A DNA stretch of 64,000 nucleotides from Streptomyces longisporoflavus. Lineage in GTDB: Bacteria > Actinomycetota > Actinomycetes > Streptomycetales > Streptomycetaceae. The translations under genes were made by a program, and so were the position numbers. The DNA is taken from assembly GCF_014649775.1 (NCBI RefSeq), contig NZ_BMTR01000016.1, positions 124,001-188,000 on the forward strand, written 5' to 3'. Below the pieces are notes generated by a model, which did no database searches, was not told the DNA's origin, and saw only the letters and a list, made by a program, of their open reading frames with translations. Positions 24,406 to 31,457 of the stretch are shown here, piece by piece (position 1 is the stretch's first letter; the number at the start of each line of letters is the position of its first letter).

Positions 24406-24612
24406 CAACTTCTCTTTCGCCTCGGCAGCAGGGGGCAGAGCAGTGCGGCGACTGTACCCGGCGGTATGCGGGCGCGACAATCTTCGTCTGGTTTCACGCT
24501 CTCAGGAAACGGGCATTCGGCCGTCTTTCGGCGGACTGCGGGCACAGCTTTGGCCCTGCGTTCGAGTTCCGTTCGACAAATTCCCTGTTCCGCGAGGTGC
24601 CGGAACCGTTCC

Positions 24613-25467
24613 TCAGGCCACGGTCAGTCCGTTCTCGGCACCTGTCGCAGGGGTCTCCGGAGCCGGCAGATCGAGGGCCCGGCGGATTCCGGAGGCGACC
24701 GCGGGGTGCACGGGCAGGGCGAGATGACCGATACCGGAGACACGTACGTTCTGTGCGATCAGATCGGGGTGGTTGACGCAGGCCGTCTCCAGTGGAGCCA
24801 TCAGCTGGTCCAGATCGCTCCAGAAGCTCACGAAACGCGTCCGGCAGTCCGGCGCGGGCTCGCGCAGCTCCTCGATCACGTCCGAGCCGGGGCGCATCTG
24901 GCGCACGATCGGATGCGCGTCGGCCAGCGGCACGACCCGCGTTCCCTCATGTGGGGTACCGAGGGTGACCAGCGTGCGCACGCGTGCGTCGCCGCCGAGG
25001 CGCTGTGCGTAATAGCGGGCTATCAGGCCGCCGAGGCTGTGCCCAACGATGTCCACCTGCTGGTGGCCCGTGCGCTCGCAGATCTCCTCTATGTGGCGGC
25101 CGAGCAGCTCGGCCGCGGTGCGGATGTCGCACGTGAGGGGCGAGTAGTTGAGGGATTCCACATGCTGGCCGCCGTGCTGGGCCAGGGAGCGGCGCAGCAG
25201 GACGAATACCGAGCGGTTGTCGATGAAGCCGTGCAGCAGGACGACCGGCGGGCGGCTCTCCCCAGGGAGCCGGGGGGCGTCGGGCGGCGGCAGTTCGGCG
25301 GCGATCCTGCGTTCCTGGACGATGCCCGACGGGTAGAGAAGCAGGTGGCCGGCGAGGATCGCCACCTCGAGTGCGGTCGCTTTCAGCAGAGCCATCGAGA
25401 GTCCCGCCAGTCTGGCGGGCAGGAGAAGGCAGGGCGGACGAAAGGGCAGGACCCTCGTGATGGTCAT
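24613..25467 (-). CDS. Alpha/beta hydrolase, lipase/esterase-like
   Basis: 284-residue serine hydrolase. An N-terminal hydrophobic segment (LSMALLKATALEVAILAGHLLLYP) probably anchors it in the membrane. The hydrolase fold shows the oxyanion motif VVLLHGFIDNRS, the nucleophile elbow GHSLGG, a following LVTLGTPHEGT typical of triacylglycerol-lipase-like enzymes, an acidic residue in FVSFWSDLDQL and the catalytic His in GIGHLALP. The ATG is chosen because GGGAGG lies seven bases upstream. Divergent from the B12-binding mutase subunit gene. Substrate unknown. Confidence 0.87.
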   Translation of the reverse strand: MTITRVLPFRPPCLLLPARLAGLSMALLKATALEVAILAGHLLLYPSGIVQERRIAAELPPPDAPRLPGESRPPVVLLHGFIDNRSVFVLLRRSLAQHGGQHVESLNYSPLTCDIRTAAELLGRHIEEICERTGHQQVDIVGHSLGGLIARYYAQRLGGDARVRTLVTLGTPHEGTRVVPLADAHPIVRQMRPGSDVIEELREPAPDCRTRFVSFWSDLDQLMAPLETACVNHPDLIAQNVRVSGIGHLALPVHPAVASGIRRALDLPAPETPATGAENGLTVA

Positions 25468-25871
25468 GGTCGACCTCCCGGTCGGCACGCGAGAGGACGG
25501 CTCTGTCCCCCGTGTGCCCGTAGTGGGGAGGCGTGGCAGAGGCCATACGGCGGTGCGTGGTCAGCGCCGGTGGCGCCCTGCTTACCGGCGCGATCGCCGA
25601 TGCGCCGCATCACCACGGCGCGCAGCGGACGGCGCGGTGGCACGGCGACCTCGTTGCGGCTCCCCTTGCGCCGTCCCGGAGGCGGTCCCAGGACCGCTGA
25701 ATACGGGAGTGGCGCGCAGCGAACGTGTCCCATCGTGTGATTTCCCCCTCGCTCCACACCGTGAAACTGCCGGGTGCGAGATGCTGGGGATAACGTTCGT
25801 TCACTTCCCCGGCCGGTGCGGCACGGGATGCCAGTGCTCGGACAGAGGGATATCGGTACATGGAGGCAGTG
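25468..25871. other. Intergenic region between lipase and mutase-subunit genes
   Basis: About 400 bp divergent region. Two short leftward frames of 90-100 codons exist, but neither has a good start signal, their wobble-position GC is below that of neighbouring genes, and one simply runs into the lipase. No confident promoter element was found. Confidence 0.45.
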
Positions 25872-26288
25872 ATGGGTGTGGCAGCCGGTCCGATCCGCGT
25901 CGTGGTGGCCAAGCCGGGTCTCGACGGTCATGATCGCGGGGCCAAGGTGATCGCGAGGGCACTGCGTGACGCGGGCATGGAGGTCATCTACACCGGCCTG
26001 CATCAGACGCCCGAGCAGGTGGTGGACACCGCGATCCAGGAGGACGCCGACGCGATCGGTCTGTCCATCCTCTCCGGTGCCCACAACACGCTTTTCGCGC
26101 GCGTGATCGAACTTCTCAAGGAGCGCGACGCGGAGGACATCAAGGTCTTCGGCGGCGGCATCATCCCCGAGGCGGACATCGCGCCGCTCAAGGAGAAGGG
26201 CGTCGCGGAGATCTTCACTCCGGGGGCGACGACGGCGTCGATCGTGGACTGGGTACGCGCGAACGTCCGTCAGCCGGCCGGCGCCTGA
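25872..26288 (+). CDS. Coenzyme B12-binding small subunit of an acyl-CoA mutase (methylmalonyl/isobutyryl-CoA mutase type)
   Basis: 138-residue Rossmann-like cobalamin-binding domain. The signature DGHDRG (Asp18-x-His20-x-x-Gly23) supplies the histidine that ligands cobalt; GLSILSGAHNTLF and VFGGGIIPEAD form the rest of the B12 pocket. Stand-alone small subunits of this size pair with a separate large subunit, as in isobutyryl-CoA mutase IcmA/IcmB or the related hydroxyacyl-CoA mutases. No large subunit gene is in the window, so the partner must be encoded elsewhere. ATG at 25872 is preferred because GGAGG precedes it; an ATG 12 bases upstream is possible. Confidence 0.92.
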   Translation: MGVAAGPIRVVVAKPGLDGHDRGAKVIARALRDAGMEVIYTGLHQTPEQVVDTAIQEDADAIGLSILSGAHNTLFARVIELLKERDAEDIKVFGGGIIPEADIAPLKEKGVAEIFTPGATTASIVDWVRANVRQPAGA

Positions 26289-26656
26289 CGCACTCCGCCC
26301 GGTGGAGGGGGCGCCGGCCTTCTCCGGTTTCCGGGTGGCGGTGACGCCGTCGGCCTGCCCTGGCTTCGGGGCCATGCCGCCTTGCGGGACAAGCGGGACA
26401 AGCGGGCCATGCGGGCTTCGTGCTGCGGGGCCGCCCGCCCGGCCTCGCTCATGCGCACGGGTGTGTCGCCGGGCCCTTGCCGTGGCGGGAGCGCCGGCAT
26501 GCGGGCTTTCGGCGGCGCGGGCGGCTGGTCGGCTCTGCTCCATGGTGGTTGCGGCCGGCGGCCCTTGCCGCTGGGGTCGGGGGCCCGGACGCCCTCGCTC
26601 CGTGGCGCAGGCGCCGGTGGGGGCGGTCATGTGCCGCCGCTTCTCAAGAGGGCTGC
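26289..26656. other. Gene-free convergent intergenic region
   Basis: 368 bp between the mutase subunit and the DUF5691 gene. Includes a short direct repeat (GGGACAAGC twice at 26387). Reading frames are Gly/Arg/Pro-rich and unsupported. No clear terminator hairpin with a T-run was seen. Confidence 0.45.
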
Positions 26657-28333
26657 CTAAGATGACGGCACCTCCCGGCCTTCCGGCGGCGAGTCCGGTC
26701 GCCCCGGCTCCGCGCTCAGCTCCGCCCTCATCGCCGCGCGTAGACGCAACGTACTGACCAGCCGCTGGAACGCCTCCGACCAGTACCCGCCCGCGCCCGG
26801 AGACGCATCCTCCGGTTCGTCCGGTATCGCGGTCAGTACGTCGAGACGGACCGCCTCCGCCGGGTCCAGGCAGCGCTCCGCAAGGCCCATCACGCCGCTG
26901 AAGCTCCAGGGGTAACTCCCGGCGTCCCGCGCGATGTTCAGCGCGTCGACCACCGCCCTCCCCAACGGCTCCGACCAGGGCAGCGCGCACACGCCGAGCA
27001 GCTGGAACGCCTCCGAGAGGCCGTGCGTCGCGATGAACCCCGCGACCCAGTCGGCTCGCTCCCCCGCGGGCAGTGCGGCGAGGAGCTTCGCGCGCTCGGC
27101 GAGCGAGGCCGCGCCGGGCCCCGCCGCATCGGGCGACGAAGGCGCCCCGAGCAGTGCGCGGGACCAGACCGCGTCGCGCTGCCGGACGGCCGCGCGGCAC
27201 CACGCGGCGTGCAGCTCGCTCTGCCAGTCGTCGGCCACGGGCAGTGCCACGATCTCGGCGGGTGTCCGGCCGCCGAGCCGCTCCGGCCAGGTGCCGAGCG
27301 GGGCGGCTTCCACCAGCTGACCCAGCCACCAGGACCGTGCGCCGCGGCCCGCCGGCGGTTTCGTGATGACGCCGTCGCGCTCCATGCCGGCGTCGCACTC
27401 GTGCGGCGCCTCGACCGTGAGCGTCGGCATGTTCTTCGTGCCCTGCGCGTGGTCGATGGCCACGCAGGAGCCCGCGCGGTCCGCCATCCGGGCGGCCAGG
27501 GCGGACGCGGGGAGCGCCGAGAGGAGCTCGGCCGCCGTGGCGCGGACGTTGCGGCTGCGGTCGGTGAGGGCCTGTTCCAGGAAGGGCTCGTCCGCGTCGC
27601 ACAGGTGCGTGCGCAAGGAGTCGAGGAACATCAGGCGGTCCTCGGCCCGCTCCGTGCTCCACGTGGCGGCGAGCAGTTCCCGCGCCGCAGCCGGGTCATG
27701 GGCCCGCACCGCGCCGAGCAGGGCGACGCGTTCGGCGAAGAGGCCCTCCTCCCACAGCCGTTTGACCTCTGACGTCTCCTCAGGGGCGGGCAGGGCGACC
27801 CCGCCGCCCGGAGCGGAGCGGAGTGCGAACTTCCAGTCCGGGTTGAGCCGCGCGAGCCACAGGGCGCGCGGGCCCGCGAAGGCCAAGGCCTGCGGCCGGA
27901 GATCGGTGCGCCCCCGGGCCGCGTTCAGGAGGGCCGGCAGCAGCTCGGGCGGCGCCGCGAAGCCACGGTCGTTGGCCAACGCCAGCCACTGGGGCAGCAG
28001 TTCCATCAGGTCGGGCACCGCGCCCCGGCGCCCGCCGCTGCCCGAGCCGGGATGATCCGTGAGCAGGGTGGCGAGCCTGCGCCGGGCCGATGGCGGCACC
28101 GGGGGCCTGGGGTCGTCCGCGGCGGGCTCGGGAGGTGCCGCGGCGGGCGCGGGGCGCAGTCCGGCTCTGCGCCGGACGGTCTGCACCGCTGCCGCGTCCA
28201 GGAGGGCGGTCGGTGCGTCCTTGTCCCCGGTCCGTACGGGAGGTGTGCGGCGGTCGGTGCCGAGGAGCGCGGCGGTGACCAGGTCTTCCCGGGGAGTGAC
28301 GGTGGCTTCGGTGAGTGCGGTGGTGCCGGTCAT
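26657..28333 (-). CDS. DUF5691 family protein, component of the MoxR-vWA-SWIM module
   Basis: 558-residue cytosolic protein. It matches the DUF5691 pattern: an N-terminal LVTAALLGTDRRTPP, a middle region with LPQWLALANDRGFAAPPELLPALL and WLARLNPDWKFAL, and a long helical part with HEAT-like segments (PAAARELLAATWSTERAEDRLMFLDSLR, DRSRNVRATAAELLSALP). Such helical repeats usually mediate protein contacts. It lies downstream of the SWIM gene on the same strand, and the family is found with MoxR, vWA and SWIM genes, so it is probably an adaptor or substrate-recognition subunit; that role is inference. Good ribosome binding site GAGAGGAG. Confidence 0.85.
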   Translation of the reverse strand: MTGTTALTEATVTPREDLVTAALLGTDRRTPPVRTGDKDAPTALLDAAAVQTVRRRAGLRPAPAAAPPEPAADDPRPPVPPSARRRLATLLTDHPGSGSGGRRGAVPDLMELLPQWLALANDRGFAAPPELLPALLNAARGRTDLRPQALAFAGPRALWLARLNPDWKFALRSAPGGGVALPAPEETSEVKRLWEEGLFAERVALLGAVRAHDPAAARELLAATWSTERAEDRLMFLDSLRTHLCDADEPFLEQALTDRSRNVRATAAELLSALPASALAARMADRAGSCVAIDHAQGTKNMPTLTVEAPHECDAGMERDGVITKPPAGRGARSWWLGQLVEAAPLGTWPERLGGRTPAEIVALPVADDWQSELHAAWCRAAVRQRDAVWSRALLGAPSSPDAAGPGAASLAERAKLLAALPAGERADWVAGFIATHGLSEAFQLLGVCALPWSEPLGRAVVDALNIARDAGSYPWSFSGVMGLAERCLDPAEAVRLDVLTAIPDEPEDASPGAGGYWSEAFQRLVSTLRLRAAMRAELSAEPGRPDSPPEGREVPSS

Positions 28334-28659
28334 GTGGACTCCTCTCTCGGGCGGTTCTCCCGGTTCTCGGGCGAACTCCCGGTTCTCCGACGGCCCCGCC
28401 CGTCGGGCGGAACTCTCGGTCTTTCGTATGGATCTGCCGTCCCGGATCTGTCGGAGAGCCTGGATTTGTCGGAGAACCCGGTCTGCCGGAGAACTTGGCT
28501 GTGCACGTGTGGCGCTCTGGTGTTGTTGGCGTTGCCAGTGCTTTCAGCGGGCGTTGCGGTGCCGGTGCCGGCACGGTCGTGCCCGCATCGTTGTCCGCAG
28601 GCCGGTAGCGGTGGTGGTGATGGTGGTGGTGGCGTCTTGACGGCGGTGAGGCGTGGTGC
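28334..28659 (-). other. Spacer between SWIM and DUF5691 genes with 18-bp tandem repeats
   Basis: 326 bp separates the two co-directional genes. Three tandem 18-bp copies of the type GGATCTGTCGGAGAGCCT lie at 28444, 28462 and 28480, and a run of GGT triplets at 28608-28636. No open frame with a start signal was found. An internal promoter for the DUF5691 gene cannot be excluded. Confidence 0.6.
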
Positions 28660-30042
28660 TCAGCACAGGGGCACCGCCTCTCCCACTCCGCGCGGCCAGG
28701 CCGTCAGAGGGGTGAAGCCCTCGTGACCACACTCCCCGAAGACCGTCACGGGAGCGCCTCCGGAGAGTGACACCAGCCGCCACAGGCCCGCTCGAGCCGC
28801 CGCGGAAGGGGTGATGGGCAGGGCCGTGCCGCCTTCCGCGTCCACCAGTTGCCAGCTGTCGGACGCGGGGCCCGGGAGCGGGGTCGGTATCACCTCGCCC
28901 AGCGTCACCGGCCAGGAATCGAGCCAGGGGTCGTCCCGCAGCCTTTCGCCATAACGGTGCGTGGCCTGTTCCGTCCGTACGCCCTGCGGCCTGGCCGGCG
29001 TCGGTGCGGGTGCGCCGAACTGCTCGCCCAGGTCGGCCCGCAGCTGCCCGGCGCCCGGATACGAGGTCAGCTCGGCGTCCAGCGCGAGGCCGACCGGCAG
29101 CGCGAGCGCGGGTGCGCGGCCCGCGGCCCCGTACGACAGGAGGAGGGCCGTCCGTCCCGACTCCGCGCCGTACAGCCATATCCGGCGGGTGGTGAGCTTG
29201 CTGTCCGCCGTGTCGTACTGCGCGAGCACCAGCCAGTTATCACGCACCGGCTCGCCCGCCGCCGACGTGGGCAGGCCTATGCGGGAGCGGACCGTGGCCG
29301 CCAGGGCCTCCGGCAGCTGATCGCGGTGCAACCAGCCCTGGTCGAGGAGGTGGAGGAGCGCGCACTCCTCCAGCATCCGCACCGGCCAACCAGGCCCGGA
29401 GGAGGGGATCGCGCCCAACTCCCTGACCCGCGCCGCCAGTCCGGGCGCTTGCGCGTCGACCATGCGGGCCGCCGTCTCCTCCCACAGCCCGTACCCCGTC
29501 TGCTCGGCGGACGCCATGCCGCCGCGCATCAGGTCAAAGAGGCGCTGCTCCAGCTCCGTCACCCCCGCCGTGACCCGCTCGGCCCGCCGCTCCGCCCTGT
29601 GGCGCGCGGCCTCGGGATCAACGGGCGCCGAACCGGGCGCCGCGTCCGAAGTCCGCTTCGTCTCCGCTCTTTTACGGCGCCCCGCCAGCCACTCCTCCGC
29701 CCAGGCCGGCGGCTGACCGTCCGGCACCGCACCGGCCGTCCCGTCCTCGCCCGACCAGAGCAGCAGCAGGCCGAGCGCGTGCTTGCACGGGAATTTGCGG
29801 CTCGGGCAACTGCACTTGTACGCCGGTCCCGCGGCGCCGGTGATATCCGCGATGTCGACGACCGTCTGATACGGCTTGCTGCCACTTCCCTTGCACAGTC
29901 CCCACACCGTCCCCTCGCCCGAACTGCCCGCCTCCGACCATGGGCCGGCGACGCCGAGTTTGCTTCCCGCCTTGCGTGACGGCGCGTCAGGTGCCAATGC
30001 GAGGACCTGATCCGCCGTCCAGCGCGCCCCCTGCTGAGTCAT
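28660..30042 (-). CDS. SWIM zinc-finger protein of the MoxR-vWA module
   Basis: 460-residue protein with an early SWIM zinc finger, CxC-x6-CxH: Cys77, Cys79, Cys86 and His88 (KCSCPSRKFPCKH). Upstream, WTADQVLALAPDAPSRKAG is the usual lead-in of bacterial SWIM proteins. The remainder is mostly helical followed by beta-rich domains. SWIM fingers bind DNA or proteins; the family member in E. coli is YehQ. The ATG has no Shine-Dalgarno sequence and lies seven bases below a perfect damage-type -10 element, so the mRNA is probably leaderless. Divergent from the MoxR ATPase gene and likely induced together with it. Confidence 0.9.
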   Translation of the reverse strand: MTQQGARWTADQVLALAPDAPSRKAGSKLGVAGPWSEAGSSGEGTVWGLCKGSGSKPYQTVVDIADITGAAGPAYKCSCPSRKFPCKHALGLLLLWSGEDGTAGAVPDGQPPAWAEEWLAGRRKRAETKRTSDAAPGSAPVDPEAARHRAERRAERVTAGVTELEQRLFDLMRGGMASAEQTGYGLWEETAARMVDAQAPGLAARVRELGAIPSSGPGWPVRMLEECALLHLLDQGWLHRDQLPEALAATVRSRIGLPTSAAGEPVRDNWLVLAQYDTADSKLTTRRIWLYGAESGRTALLLSYGAAGRAPALALPVGLALDAELTSYPGAGQLRADLGEQFGAPAPTPARPQGVRTEQATHRYGERLRDDPWLDSWPVTLGEVIPTPLPGPASDSWQLVDAEGGTALPITPSAAARAGLWRLVSLSGGAPVTVFGECGHEGFTPLTAWPRGVGEAVPLC

Positions 30043-30049
30043 GTAATCG

Positions 30050-30072
30050 AAGGTAGATCCCGCCACTGACAA
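30050..30072 (-). promoter_or_regulatory. RecA-NDp / PafBC-type promoter of the SWIM gene
   Basis: Minus-strand TTGTCAGTG (30072-30064), eight bases, then TACCTT (30055-30050) is an exact match to TTGTCRGTG-N8-TANNNT. The start codon follows seven bases later. Confidence 0.8.
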
Positions 30073-30133
30073 TCGACCCCGCAGTCGGCGTCTGTGCAGG
30101 TCAGCGGCTTGCCGAGGTCGATTGTCAGTGGCG
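30061..30133. repeat. Perfect 18-bp inverted repeat joining two divergent promoters
   Basis: GGTCGATTGTCAGTGGCG (30116-30133) is repeated exactly in inverted orientation at 30061-30078 with a 37-bp spacer. Each arm contains the activator/-35-like element TTGTCAGTG pointing outward. Confidence 0.95.
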
Positions 30134-30144
30134 TGGTGCACGGT
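30122..30144 (+). promoter_or_regulatory. PafBC-type promoter arm facing the MoxR gene (weaker -10)
   Basis: TTGTCAGTG (30122-30130) is followed after eight bases by CACGGT, which keeps the second A and last T of TANNNT but has C for the first T. The upstream element is identical to the leftward arm. Confidence 0.6.
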
Positions 30145-30197
30145 TGGAATCACATCCGGGCCAGATGCGTCCGGACGAGCTGGAGGGGGATCGCTCC

Positions 30198-31376
30198 ATG
30201 ACCGTGTCCGTCGACTCGACGACCTCGACGACCGAGAACCAGTCCGCGCCCGTATCCACATCCGCACCCGCGTCCGCAGCCGCGCCCGCGGGAGAGGCGG
30301 AGGCGCTGCGGCCGCACGCCGAGCACGCTTTCGCCGCCGAACTGGCCGCCCTCGCCGCGCAGGACGACCGGCCCCGGCCTGCCCGCTGGCGGCTCTCGCC
30401 CTGGGCGGTCGCGACGTATCTGCTCGGCGGGACGCTGCCCGACGGGACGGTGATCTCGCCGAAGTACGTGGGACCGCGCCGCATCGTCGAGGTCGCCGTC
30501 ACCACTCTCGCCACGGACCGCGCCCTGCTCCTGCTCGGCGTGCCGGGCACCGCGAAGACCTGGGTCTCCGAGCATCTGGCGGCTGCCGTCAGCGGGGACT
30601 CGACGCTGCTCGTGCAGGGAACCGCGGGGACGCCGGAGGAGGCGATCCGGTACGGCTGGAACTACGCGCAGCTGCTCGCGCACGGCCCCAGCCGCGACGC
30701 CCTCGTGCCCAGCCCCGTCATGCGGGCCATGGCCGACGGCATGACGGCGCGGGTCGAGGAGCTGACCCGCATCCCCGCGGACGTGCAGGACACGCTGATC
30801 ACGATCCTGTCGGAAAAGACCCTCCCCATACCGGAGTTGGGCCAGGAGGTGCAGGCCGTCCGCGGCTTCAACCTGATCGCCACGGCCAACAACCGCGACC
30901 GCGGGGTCAACGACCTGTCGAGCGCGCTGCGCCGCCGCTTCAACACGGTGGTCCTGCCGCTGCCCGAGACCGCCGAGGCCGAGGTCGAGATCGTCTCGCG
31001 CCGCGTCGACCAGATCGGACGCTCGCTCGACCTGCCGTCCGGGCCCGAGGGGATCGACGAGATCCGCCGTGTCGTCACCGTCTTCCGCGAGCTGCGGGAC
31101 GGGGTCACGGCCGACGGTCGTACGAAGGTGAAGTCGCCCAGCGGCACCCTTTCGACGGCCGAGGCGATCTCCGTCGTGACCAACGGCCTCGCGCTGGCCG
31201 CCCACTTCGGGGACGGCGTGCTGCGCCCCGGCGATGTCGCCGCGGGCATCCTCGGCGCCGTCGTCCGTGATCCGGCGGCGGACCGCGTGATCTGGCAGGA
31301 GTACCTGGAGGCGGTGGTCCGTGAGCGGGACGGCTGGAAGGACTTCTACCGCGCGTGCCGTGAGGTGAGTGCGTGA
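30198..31376 (+). CDS. MoxR-family AAA+ ATPase
   Basis: 392-residue AAA+ protein of the MoxR group. The nucleotide site is GVPGTAKT (residues 114-121), in which the usual second Gly is Ala as in many MoxR proteins. LSEKTLPIPELGQEV and the sensor-1/arginine-finger region ATANNRDRGVNDLSSALRRRF follow, with a helical C-terminal lid. MoxR ATPases act with vWA-domain partners as chaperones that remodel or activate target complexes; the closest gene-set parallel is E. coli YehL. Start ATG has GGAGGGGG upstream. First gene of a rightward operon with the DUF5682 and vWA genes; promoter is a PafBC-type element shared by inverted repeat with the SWIM gene. Confidence 0.93.
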   Translation: MTVSVDSTTSTTENQSAPVSTSAPASAAAPAGEAEALRPHAEHAFAAELAALAAQDDRPRPARWRLSPWAVATYLLGGTLPDGTVISPKYVGPRRIVEVAVTTLATDRALLLLGVPGTAKTWVSEHLAAAVSGDSTLLVQGTAGTPEEAIRYGWNYAQLLAHGPSRDALVPSPVMRAMADGMTARVEELTRIPADVQDTLITILSEKTLPIPELGQEVQAVRGFNLIATANNRDRGVNDLSSALRRRFNTVVLPLPETAEAEVEIVSRRVDQIGRSLDLPSGPEGIDEIRRVVTVFRELRDGVTADGRTKVKSPSGTLSTAEAISVVTNGLALAAHFGDGVLRPGDVAAGILGAVVRDPAADRVIWQEYLEAVVRERDGWKDFYRACREVSA

Positions 31377-31457
31377 CGGGGGCGGGTGTGACGGGCGTGG
31401 GCATGGCGGGTGCGGGCGTGACGGTGGCTGGTTCGTGCGAGCACGGGAGGGGCGGAC

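Noticed and set aside
25610..25912. Short leftward frames in front of the lipase gene
   Set aside because: No ribosome binding site, weaker wobble-position GC than neighbours, overlap with the mutase subunit gene start; kept only as an intergenic note.
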